Origin: Megalobrama amblycephala
Taxonomy: Eukaryota; Chordata; Actinopteri; Cypriniformes; Xenocyprididae
Assembly (NCBI RefSeq): GCF_018812025.1
Contig: NC_063049.1
Coordinates: 34,220,447-34,284,446, forward strand
Direction: 5' to 3'
Length of the DNA: 64,000 nucleotides
Shown here: positions 1 to 11,578 of the stretch, piece after piece
Numbering within the stretch: the stretch's first letter is position 1
How the letters are laid out: each line of letters opens with the position of its first letter
Program-made: the position numbers and the translations under genes
The notes under the pieces: model-generated
The model's input: only the letters and a program-made list of their open reading frames with translations
What the model was told of the DNA's origin: nothing
The model's database searches: none

Positions 1-617
1 GTCTCCTCCTGAACTAAAGATTCGAATGGGTTGGCTCTTTTTACTGAATCAGACACATACTGTACAGCTTACAACTTTGACTGAGATAGTGAGACTTAAA
101 TTAGTACAGTTACTGACTGTTCATATTACAATGTGTATTTAAAGATGCACATTATGCATTAGTATTTTATAAAAATTAATAATGTTACCACATTTTTTGT
201 TTGTTTAATATTGTTTTGTAGTACTGTAGTATTTAGTGGGTTAAATATGGACAAACCCAACCATTAGTTTTAAAAAATTTAATAAAAAAATTTAAACCAA
301 CGGTTGGGTTTGTCCATATTTGACCCAAAAATGGACTGAAACAACAGCATTTTTAGAGTGTATTATTGAAGTTATCTCATCATTTGCAAGACTTTCTCCA
401 AATATTTATTCCTTAAAAGTACTAAAAACCATTAATGGAACCATTAAGGAGACGATTCTCAATATCTAGTAATCATCTTGGTGTCTTTTAATGTATTGCA
501 GAGGCTATGCTGAGATTTTAAGCCATGCAGTTGTGCCTTAGAGAACAGAGTTCATACTACAAAACTCAATTTTATACACGTCACACATGCATACTTCAAA
601 TGTAGCTGTGGACTTAC

Positions 618-1867
618 CATATGGCTACACACACTTCTTCAGTCAGAGTACAGTAAGAAGTCAGACTGCAGTTGCTCATGCAGACGTTGTCTTCACATAC
701 AGGACTCGAGTGGTCACACCATTTACAGAGGTTGGTCTTTATGAGGGTGAAACTCTGCACCTGCAACACTGCAATAGGGACAGACAATAGGTTTTTTATA
801 ATTTACACAATATTAAAAAAAAATACATTTCTTTCTTAATTGAAGATTTTGGACAGTTGACAAATAACATGATTATATAACATGGTAAAAATGTATATGC
901 ATAAATATCTTGTTTTTCTATAACACTTTAGCTTATATATATACAGTACAGTCCAAAACCACTAAGATTTTTAATGTTTTTAAAAGAAGTTTCGTCTGCT
1001 CACCAAGGCTACATTTATTTAATTAAAAATACAGTAAAAAACAGTAATATTGTGAAATATTATTACAATTTAAAATAACTGTGTACTATTTAAATATATT
1101 TGACAAAGTAATTTATTCCTGTGATGCAAAGCTGAATTTTCAGCATCGTTACTCCTGTCTTCAGTGTCACATGATCCTTCAGAAATCATTCTAATATGCT
1201 GATTTGCTGCTCAATAAACATTTATAATTATTTTCAATGTTGAAAACAGTTGTGTACTTTTTTTTCAGGATTCCTTGATGAATAGAAAGTTCAAAAGAAC
1301 AGCATTTATCTGAAATACAAAGCTTCTGTAGCATTATACACTACCGTTCAAAAGTTTGGGGTCAGTAAGAATTGTTATTTTTATTTTTTTGAAAAGAAAT
1401 TAAAGAAATGAATACTTTTATTCAGCAAGGATGCATTAAATCAATCAAAAGTGGCAGTAAAGACATTTATAATGTTACAAAAGATTAGATTTCAGATAAA
1501 CACTGTTCTTTTGAACTTTCTATTCATCAAATAATCCTGAAAAAAATATTGTACACAAATATTTTGTACAATTGTACACATTAAATGTTTCTTGAGCAGC
1601 AGATCAGCATATTAGAATGATTTCTGAAGGATCATGTGACACTGAAGACTGGAGTAATGATGCTGAAAATTCAGCTTTGCCATCACAGGAATAAATTACT
1701 TTGTGAAATATATTCAAATAGAAAACAGTTATTTTAAATTGTAATAATATTTCACAATATTACTGTTTTTGCTGTATTTTTAATTAAATAAATGTAGCCT
1801 TGGTGAGCAGACGAAACTTCTTTTAAAAACATTAAAAATCTTAGTGGTTCCAAACTTTTGGACTGTA

Positions 1868-1940
<73 letters not shown>

Positions 1941-3305
1941 TTTTAATTTGGGGCTGAACTATCCATTTAAATTTGGTGTGCAGAACAGTAATTTTTGTTA
2001 ATATTTTGAATTTGTTTTTTTTGTTTTGATTTTTCGTCATTTTTAATAGTTATTGATTTAAAAATATATATGTTTATATAGTTTTTATACATTTTTATTT
2101 CAGTTTTAGTTATTTTAGTACATCAAGTTAAAGTAAATGCAAATTAGAAATGTTGCTTTGGCGACTAGCTGAAATAAAATAAGTTGAAGCTTTTATTTCA
2201 GTTAACATTTATTTTTATATAGTTAATATAATAATAAGTTAATATAATAGCTGTATGATACATTAAAAAATTAAGCCAAAACTCAATAGAAATTCATAAA
2301 ATATAGACGATGGCCTTGGGAATCAAAGAAAAATTATTTATTGCATAAGAGCACAAATAACTAATGCGTGCAGTCAAAACAGTCTAATAATGATGAAACC
2401 GATTGCAATGCATTCATTATAAGAATGAAAGCTGTAATGACAGCTGCAATCAAGACAGCATTTAAGAGCAAATCTTTAAGCTACGTGACCCATCTGGAGT
2501 TCATAAATCTCTAATTGGATTTGGATGAATGTAGTATATGGCCTGGTGTGTGTATTTGGTTTGGTGCACACATCACTGAAAGCATGTGTATTCATGAGAG
2601 TGTCAGGAGTTCCTGTGGTTAAGTGGGATAAGCCTGAATTCCTTCCCACGCACACTGTCTCTTCTGTCCTGATACTACCACATCACGACAATATTAATTG
2701 TTTATTAAAAGCAGATGAGGGGTGGGAGCCGTTTCGCTGAAGGAGTGCAGCGACCTTACAGTAAACAGTATTAAAAGAAAGAGCAGAGATATTTAACACA
2801 GACTTCCAGATGTCCGCTGATGCCAACCATCAAAATATACAACAGAGAGGGAGAGACGGCTCTTGCATGAAGGAGTGAGGGACATGAAGGGAGAAAGAGA
2901 CAACAGAGAGAGAAAAAAAAAAAAAAAAACTTAGGGGTAAGCACAAAAGCCCCCCTTCTATAAACTTTAAAGTAATTAAACTCTGCAGCAACTGCTCCAG
3001 AAATAAATTGAAGCCAGAAGCGCTCACACTGGCCAAGTTTGAAGCTCAACCCCTCAGTGCTTATGGGAAAACCAATGGCTGTGTGCTTACAAGAGATGCT
3101 GGCCTGCAATTATTTGGTTTGCACTCAAGCAAGTTAGTTCCCTATTTGTAATTCAAGTATGATAATGAATATATGTAATAATATGTAATATATTAGTGTG
3201 TGTATTTACACAGTATAGCAGTTTTCTGTAATAAAATGATACTGGTATTAAAATGGTAAATAGTAAAATAATATTTGAAAGCCTAAATATATTTCAAGTC
3301 AGGTC

Positions 3306-3351
<46 letters not shown>

Positions 3352-4138
3352 TTATTATTATTATTATCAATGTTGAAAACAGTTGTGTACAATTTTTTCA
3401 GGATTATTTGATGAATAGAACAGCATTTATTTGAAATAGAAAGTTTTTGTAACATTATCACTACCATTCAAAAGTTTGGGGTCAGTAAGAGTTTTTTTTT
3501 ATTTATTTATTTTTTTTATGAATACTTTTATTCAGCAAAGATGCATTAAATTGATCAAAAGTGACAGTATAGACATTTATAATGTTGCAAAAGCTTTATA
3601 TTTCAGATAAATGCTGTTCTTTTGAACTTTCTACTCATCAAATAATCCTGAAAAAAATTCTACACAACTGTTTTCAACATTGATAATAATAATAATAAAT
3701 GTTTCTTGAACAGCAAATCAGCATATTAGAATGATTTCTGAAGGATCAGTGTTACATGATCCTTCAGAAATCATTCTAATATGCCAATTTTCTGAAATGA
3801 TGCTGAAAATTCAGCTTTGACATCACAGAAATAAATTGCATTTTAAAATATATTCAAATAGAAAACAGTTATTTCAAATTGTAAAAATATTTCACAATAT
3901 TACTGTTTTTGCTGTGTTTTGGATCAAATAAATGAAGCCTTGGTAAGCAGAAGAGACTTCTTTTAAAAACATTAAACAATCTTATCGTTAAAGTTTTGAC
4001 CATCCATATACATTTACATTTATTATATTGTAATATATATTTTACATTTATATATATTTCACAAAAATATTTTTTAAATAATAAAACAATAGATCTGCTG
4101 TTCAAAATAAACCAAATAACTGACTTATATATCTAAAA

Positions 4139-4178
<40 letters not shown>

Positions 4179-6089
4179 CTCCTATATTCTTTCTATATTC
4201 TTATTCTTTCGCATACCATAAAGCATTTTCAGGGGCCCCAGTATGCAGTAATCAAACTATCCCACTGGGTGGCAGATTTCCAAGTTTTTCCAATTCCTCT
4301 TAAACTCAGCTTGATCCCTGAAAGCATTTCCTGATATTAAATGAATAACAGTACAGTGAAAGCAGCACTGGCATAACTGTCGCATTCATGACAAACAGAT
4401 GTCTTCAGAAGTTGCTGTTTTAATGTTGACTGTGGCTCCCATACACTCCACGAGTGCCGTTTCAGTGTTAAGGAGGGTGAAGGGCCTGTCCCCATAACTC
4501 ACTGATAAGAGACGCAATCTCTCGTCACTGCCAGAGAAATGTTGTTATCTCATGCCAAGTAATAAGAATCAACCGTTTATCATCATTCAGAACAAGATGC
4601 CTCTCCTCCACGGGTACCATGCAAACCCATGCCTACTAAGAACAACTTCTTGGACTCAAGGCAAACAAAGGAGAAAAAGAAAGTCTGTGTCCACTGAGAG
4701 GTCACTAGGGTTGGGTTAGGCCCAGTCAGCATTGTACCCTCTGTTTAAGTCATTACAATATTGCCATTGTGGGCAATCATGATAACAAAGCAGAGCAGCA
4801 TCAAGGGATCTAGATGGATGTCTTTGTATTTTTATGTACAGTCTCTCTGTGCGGTCACATTCGCACACACTGACACTAGTGGCCTTTCCATATTTCCCAG
4901 ATTTTTCTTAGAGTCGTTTCAGACAACAGATGGGTTATGATGATAAGTGAGACCGAGAAGTGATAGTTTTCTTCTCTCCGCCCACATGGTAATATTTCAT
5001 AATTGTTGTTGTAAGTGGAGCTACTCTATACACACCCAAACCGTTTAAGGAGGCCCCTAAGATCATTTGGATTCTCAAGACTTGGTTTCCCTGTTGGAAC
5101 TTTCCTAGCATCGTGTTGTTTTCATGCGGTCGTGCATGGCATCTTTTATGTCCATTGTAGAGATTCTGCTTTTAATTAAAAGCATATTTTTGTACTCGCA
5201 ACACAATCATATATGCAGATTTCTTATAGTAGCCTATACTTTTCTAAAAAATACAAAAACTTTCAATGGTGTCAAACTGATTTTTATACTGTACTGACTT
5301 TAGAAAAAAAAAAAAAAAAAAGCAGGAAATATGATGGACATTATATATTTTGGATTTCTCTTTGTCACCTCAGGAGGTTCTTAGCTTTTTTATTTACAAT
5401 ATAGATATGGTCATAATTTTATATTTTATTTTTAAAGATCATAACAAGGAATTCATATTTAATATTAATAATTATTCCAGAATACTAGATTATACAATTA
5501 TTTTCCTCGCTTAACATTCTAATTTATTCAATAAAAAAATCTTACATAAAAATCTACATTTATTCCTTCATTTCTTTTAGCACTAATGTATCAATCAAAC
5601 CTTCAAATGTGCGGCAATCAGGAGGCAAAATCACTTTGAATGATGCTTCAGGAATTCAATCAAACTATAAAACTGTATAACCTATTAATCAAATCAATCA
5701 AACTTGAACTTTAATATGATTTACTGCATTTGCAGTAGGCTATCTCAGCAAACCAAAATAACTGCTTTTCATGGAAGTCATTTTAATGGTGTATTTTAAA
5801 CGGACTTTAAACTTTTAACCAACCAGTTTATGGTAATCCATAGACTATCTATTTACAGTGGTGTGATTTTGTTTCTGTAGTGTAATGAAGTATTTTTGCT
5901 TAGTTTATAGGCTATATTAGATATTATCTTGAGTGTCAAAGAAGTTTTGCACACAAACCCAAAGACAAAGCTGTGATGCGTGGAGCCTCCAGACAATGAA
6001 AGCAGATCGAGAGAAGTGAAGATCTACTCACGACAGAAACACAGAAGAACAGATGTTTGAGCCCACAAACTGCAGCCTCCGCGATCCAT
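618..6089 (-). CDS. TGF-beta receptor type II-like gene, first two coding exons (partial, continues off the left edge)
   Basis: Two minus-strand exons fit a type II TGF-beta receptor. Exon 1 is 6089-6032: ATG followed by MDRGGCSLWAQTSVLLCFC, a signal-peptide-like stretch, then a GTGAGT donor in phase 1. Exon 2 is 768-618, after a TATTGCAG acceptor and before a GTAAGT donor in phase 2. Joined, the frame stays open and gives the cysteine-rich start of the ligand-binding ectodomain, including LCKWCD, CMSNCS and EEVCVAIW. These line up with LCKFCD, CMSNCS and EVCVAVW of human TGFBR2. The intron phases (1, then 2) also match the first two introns of human TGFBR2 as I remember them. The family binds TGF-beta at the cell surface and phosphorylates type I receptors; its transmembrane and kinase exons would lie left of this window. 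The intervening intron is 5.3 kb and repeat-rich. It could be a tgfbr2 paralogue or a tgfbr2-like gene, so I give no symbol. The family call is strong; an intact full gene is inferred. Confidence 0.85.
942..1872. repeat. Large foldback repeat: truncated inverted copy plus full copy of the CACTACCG-ended family
   Basis: Outer ends are the inverted pair TACAGTACAGTCCAAAA (left) and its complement (right, ending 1872). The left arm (942-1343) and right arm (1340-1872) carry the same sequence in opposite orientation, including TTCAGCATC, ATGATCCTTCAGAAATC and TTGATGAATAGAAAGTTC. The left arm lacks roughly the last 100 bp. The inner junction is CACTACCGTTCAAAAG. No coding capacity; a non-autonomous element of the teleost foldback type. 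It lies in intron 1 of the TGFBR2-like gene and abuts a TA microsatellite. Confidence 0.75.
1869..1938. repeat. (TA)n microsatellite
   Basis: About 35 TA units begin exactly at the right end of the foldback element. Reading frames through it (Tyr-Ile runs) are meaningless. Confidence 0.95.
2041..3302. other. TGFBR2-like intron 1, unique AT-rich sequence
   Basis: No coding exon, RNA gene or clear transposon end was recognised. It includes a poly-A run at about 2912-2930. Short open frames here are not supported by composition or similarity. Confidence 0.5.
3303..3346. repeat. (TC)n microsatellite
   Basis: About 20 CT units lie immediately before a CACTACCG-family repeat copy. Confidence 0.95.
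3346..4000. repeat. Second copy of the CACTACCG-ended foldback family
   Basis: Positions 3346-3462 are an inverted fragment and 3463-4000 a full copy. The junction (AACATTATCACTACCATTCAAAAG) is the same kind of junction as at about 1335-1355. A local duplication of GATCCTTCAGAAATCATTC in inverted form lies at about 3740-3785. It is followed by an AT microsatellite at about 4140-4175. Confidence 0.7.
4176..5935. other. TGFBR2-like intron 1, proximal part
   Basis: Mostly unique sequence without recognisable exons. The stretch 4400-5160 is less AT-rich than its surroundings and has no repeat signature, so it could hold intronic regulatory sequence. Nothing specific can be claimed. Confidence 0.4.
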
Positions 6090-6389
6090 AATGCCTCACA
6101 ATCCCAAGATCCCAAACTGTTCAAGCGATTCCGTTATTTTCTTTATCTGCTCGTGTCAAAGACACAGATAAGCTCATCTGTAAGAGAGTTCTGGATTGTG
6201 TGTGTGTGTGTGTGACTGAGTTCCGTGTAGGCGGATCCAGATGTTTTTAATCCAGATGTGAGTGAGAACGGATCCGCCCAGGAACTCACATTTATCAATG
6301 CACGATTCACAATATACAGAGGGAGCGATGAACAACAGTCCAGCTTGTGGTGAAAAGCACAAAACCTCCAATCTATCACCAATCTAAGT

Positions 6390-6432
<43 letters not shown>

Positions 6433-6822
6433 AATAATAGCCTAATAATAATAATAATAATAATAGGTCTAATGCCATATAGGCAATTTCTTTTTTTCCA
6501 CAAAAATAAATCAAACAAAACTGTCAGATTCCACACTTTTGTTGTGACGCAACTGTTGTGACGCTACAACTCTTCAAAATGTAAATATTAATCATCTTAA
6601 TGACGTTTTTAACTAATATAGGCTACATTTTGCTGCACATCCTTTCATCGGCCAAACCTACGATTTTTTTTATTAATTCTGTAAACTAATCTTCATCATT
6701 TAAACAAAAGAAAGAATTTTATAGAATATTTATGCTATTTTATGAGTAACCGTCACGCACGCGTGCACGCGCACACTCACAGTGAAAGTGTCCAACGCGC
6801 AAGCGTGAGAGACGGGCAAACC
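6090..6822. promoter_or_regulatory. Probable divergent promoter between the TGFBR2-like gene and snx4
   Basis: The two start codons point away from each other and are 733 bp apart, so 5' UTRs and promoters of both genes must lie here unless there are further upstream non-coding exons. The snx4 side (6750-6822) is CpG-rich with CACGC/GCGCGC steps. An exact 10-bp direct repeat GTTGTGACGC occurs at 6541-6550 and 6555-6564, and each copy contains a CRE-like TGACG half site. Between the two sides are a (TG)n tract at 6198-6214, a TTCT-type tetranucleotide run (about 6388-6432) and an ATA repeat (about 6439-6465). No TATA box is obvious. Promoter function is inferred from position and base composition. 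Confidence 0.55.
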
Positions 6823-9800
6823 ATGGCGGATTCAGGAAGCGAGGATATAGCGGTGATTGGAAACACAGATCTGACTCCTTCGGAGTCGGAAAACAACTTA
6901 AAGAACACGGTAAAGCCCGCTGCCGAACCTTTTAATGCGATGTGGCCCATAATTTGTGCTGTTTTGTAGATGTCGCGCGCGTGAGCGCGTGATATGTGCA
7001 GGACAGCGGTGTTTTGCTTTGGCTCGTGAATGGCCAGATATCAATATTGCTAAAATACCAGCAGGTTCTGCGAACACATAACATGAGCTACATGCGTGCT
7101 GTTGTACTTTTTTATTACAGTGTTCATGAATTATGTAACGAATGATTATATAAAGCCACACATGTAGAAAGTTGCTTTACTTTATGAAGAGCCTTTGCCA
7201 CGTAGTTTGTAAACACCCAGTATCTCATACAGTCATCTGATGTGTCAGTCCGCATCCTTGTTTCATGTTTAAATCAGTAGATTGGCGTTATATCAGCGAA
7301 TTGTTGGATCTTATTTACTGAATTTCTTTATCGGCTGATTCTTGAAATACGGGGCAAAATATGTCCAATATGTTTACCTATTTTTTAAAATAGAAATTCG
7401 ATTAATTTCTAAGTGTTTGATTAATTTTTAAGTCTAAATTAATCAAACACTTAGAAATGAGTCAAATAAACGCTGCGATGTTCTTCATACAAATGTACCA
7501 TTTAATTTGGTTTTCTTTTTATGAAAATTATGATATTATCCCTCACTAAAATTTACAGCTGGTCATGATACTCTGAAACCATCCTGTATAATCCAAACAT
7601 TCATTAATTCAGTCTATATTAATAATAATAATTATTTTTTTGTGACTTTTTTTTTGTAGTCTGATGTTGTGTACCCATACTGAGCCATACTATAAGCATG
7701 GGGAAAAAATAATGTTGTGAGAAAATGAAAGCAGGAGATATAACCCAAACGTGAATACTTTCTGAACAGAGTGCTTGGATATGTCCAAACTTCCTGTTTC
7801 AGCAGGAAATATGTCAAAACATCAGATAAATATGCTCATAGAAATACCTGTGCCTTTCTTATGTTTTTATTTATTTATTTTTTTGCAATACTGTAATGGT
7901 GTAACATGGATATTAAACATTGTGATTTTCTCTGGACCAAATGTTTCAGATGGTTGAAAAAGGGACAAGTCTTCTGAAGAGGATGGAGATCAGTGTGGCT
8001 GAAGCAGAGAAGAGGACCGGCAAGAATGCCGTCAACATGCAAGAGACTTATACGGTGTATCTTATAGAGACAAGGTTAGATGCTTCACTTTCTCAGTACT
8101 ACAAGTCATCATTAAATCTATTTTCTAAATTCATGTTTTAGATCTTATCATGAACAATTAATTTGTGTATGTGTTTTATTATTTACATTTTATTTTTTTT
8201 ATTTTTTTGCCCTCGTGATTTTTAATCTCAATCATTACTTGATCTTCCAGTGACATGATTTACTTCTCTCTGGTGACTTATGCTGGGCTTCTCCAAACGC
8301 CAGCCCTTTCTTATAATCGATTGCAAGCATTAAGCATTAATGCATTAAGATCCATCCTGCCTTCATTCAATCATCATCTGATGAATTATAACATGCATTT
8401 GGATTTTCGATTGACGTATACCATTTATTCTGTGGTTGAGCCAATACTATACAGAAATTATTAACTGAATAATTGTTTTTAAATACTTGAGTGTAGTAGC
8501 AAGCAACGTAAACCCTAACATGTCAGTATTGCATGTGTTCCTTTTTTGACATGATAATGAAGGTCAGGGGTTTGGATGTACTTAGATTAGAGATATGCAA
8601 ACAATGTACCTGTAATAACAGCTGGAATTATGGAGCTAATGAAACTAATTGTTTTACGTTATATCGAGTAGTAATATCGTTTGGTTATAATATGCATTTT
8701 CTTTTTGAATATGAATGACTAGCTGTAGATAAGGTCGGTTTACACATTGATTTTTCTGACTGAACTATGCTCACGCTGTACTAGCATGATGAAATGCAAA
8801 ACATCAAAGTGTCACGGTACACTAGACCAGCTCAGAAACTGTGGAAGCTGGACTGGTAGAGACCATCGGATTTCCTCTCTTTGCTTAAATGTTTACACTA
8901 GACTTCTTTTTCCTGTGCCTGGGTCTGTCACTTTAACATGTTCTTTCGACATCAAATAAAACAAAACAGAACTATCCCACTGGACAGGAAGTGATATGAA
9001 GTGTAACTTTCACCTCTCACCCCGCCAAGGTTTGCGTTGGAAAGTGGGACATGTCATTCTGGAGAGGGTGATGAGTCAGCGCTTCAGGCAGATGTGCTTT
9101 GTCTGTGTTTCCAGCAGGGCCAAACACGCATGCTGGCCAGAGTGCAGTAACATATTATCACATGATTCGAAAACAATACTTAGTGGTCAAACTCATAAAA
9201 TCACTGTCTGCAACCAAGACATGTTCAAACATGTTTTTTTTAGTACCGTCTTAAAACTGGAAAAGCACCCAGAACTAGATTTTTACATTTTCAAAATCAT
9301 GAGAATGGAGCTTGTTCATGCAAAACATTGCTGCCGTGTTGCTTGGGTGTTGTGGGTGGGATTTGCTATGCTGTTTCTTGAGCACCAAATCAGCATATTA
9401 GAATGATTTCTGAAGGATCATGTGACACTGCAGGATCATGTGACACTGAAGAATGGATTAATGGCTGCTGAAAATTCAGCTTTGCCATCACAGGAATAAA
9501 TTGCATTTTAAAGTATATTAAAACAAAAAACATTTATTTTAAATTGTAATAATATTTCACAATATTACAGTTTTTACTGTTTATTTTTGCTAAAATAAAT
9601 GCAGCTTTGGTGACCATAAGATGCTCTGATTAGTTTTTAATCCCTTGGGATGTGTCTAGCACCAGTTTTAGCATGTTGCTATGTGTTTGCTTAGGTGTTC
9701 TGGGTCGTTGCAAAGATATTATGATCTCTATGGCTCAAGTCCCTCCTTCTGGGTTTATTCCCCTATTTTATTGTCCCGCAAGGAAAATCACAAGTTTGAT

Positions 9801-11445
9801 GGCTTGGAAATGTAAAATCATATTTCTGCTCAACAGGCTGCATGATTTGAGGTATCATTCATATCTGTAGCACAAACGGTATGTAACTAGTTACATGCAC
9901 GGGGTTAAAAGGATTTGTTCAAATCCCTATCCTTAAAAATATATAAATGGTAGTAATCGTGATGCTTGCATTAGCATAAAATTCTTGCCTATATTGATTC
10001 TTTATACATGGAGATAACTAAACAGTGCTGTATTGTTGCCCGTTCCCATAAAAGGAAGCACATGTTTTTGCAAGGACCATGTGGAAGGCATACTGCACAC
10101 GCACACAGTGGGCTTTAGAGAGCAGTTTGGTGCCGCTGATCTTGGGGAAAGTTGTACAGAATGCCTGTCAGCCAATCCGCCCCTTCCTTGTGCTTTGATT
10201 TCATCATGGATTATTAGTGAGGAACACATTATGTGCTCCCATTTCTTCCCTGGAGCCCCTGGGATGTTAAGCTCTTATTTCAAAGTCTACAAGTTTTTCG
10301 TCAGTGTTTCCCCCCTCATGTATATTTCCTTCTCTGTATCTCTAATTTTCTTTTTTTTTTGCATTTTTCCATTTGTATTATTCAGGACTCCAACAATCAT
10401 AAAAATATCAGGGAATTTTTTATTTTTTATTTTTTTTACAAGGTAAATAATATGTAAAATAAATATTTACTTGGGGAAAAATAACTATATTATAAATATT
10501 ATGACGTTATATTGGCCAACTTTTTGATCTGTCGACCACTAAAAAGGAACGACTGGAAAAGCCATTGAAATTCATTGGTCAAAAAGTTGTGCCTGATTAT
10601 TGCACAATACGAACTGAGTAGTGACCCTGCAGAGATGTTTAATTAATGCAGGCGAGTTCATATACATGCTCCTACACTGCAGTGTGATTTAGTGGAGTTT
10701 GGCTCCTAAATTAGCCACACTCATGGCTTCATGCACTGGGAATTCAGCAAGATTACACAGCGCCGTTAAACCTTTGGCATGTGTTTGAAAAGGCCCTTAA
10801 AATGACTGCTTTCATAAACTAGAACTTGAAACCTCATAGATCTCTACTCTGTTTATTTCAGATTAATTTTATTTAGAAATTAGCCTAAACTGTTAACCAA
10901 CTCCACATTTTATGATGGAAGTGTTTTTAATATTTTTTTTGAAGATTTTATATATATATTTATATATAAAGAATTTTTTTTTTTTTGAAAAGAAATGAAT
11001 ACTTTTATTCAGCAAGGATGCATTAAATCAATCAAAAGTGACAGTAAAGACATTTATAATGTTACAAAAATTTCAAATAAACACTGTTCTTTTGAACTTT
11101 CTATTCATCAAAGAATCCTGAAAAAAAATATTGTACACAAATATTTTGTACAATTGTAAACAATAAATGTTTCTTGAGCAGCAGATCAGCATATTAGAAT
11201 GATTTCTGAAGGATTATGTGACAATGAAGACTGGATTAACGATGCTGAAAATTCAGCTTTGCCAACACAAGAATAAATTACATTTTCAAATATTTTCAAA
11301 TAGAAAAGTCATTTTAAATTGTAATAATATTTCACAATATTACTGTTTTTACTGTATTTTTAATTAAGTAAATGTAGCCTTGGTGAGCAGACGAAAGTTC
11401 TTTTAAAAACATTAAAAATCTTACTGATCCCAAACTTTTGAGCGG

Positions 11446-11491
<46 letters not shown>

Positions 11492-11510
11492 TTATATATA
11501 ATATAATATA

Positions 11511-11578
<68 letters not shown>

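Noticed and set aside
587..790. Plus-strand open frame of 67 codons
   Set aside because: It is the antisense of the TGFBR2-like exon 2 (768-618), which has splice sites and family similarity on the minus strand.
1780..2040. Minus-strand frame with a long Tyr-Ile run
   Set aside because: Translation of the TA microsatellite and repeat ends; no coding signal.
6742..6822. Upstream in-frame ATG for snx4
   Set aside because: Poor start context and unconserved residues; the ATG at 6823 has a strong context.
8255..8959. Short plus-strand frames in snx4 intron 2
   Set aside because: No splice context linking them to snx4, whose exons join in frame without them, and no recognisable domain.
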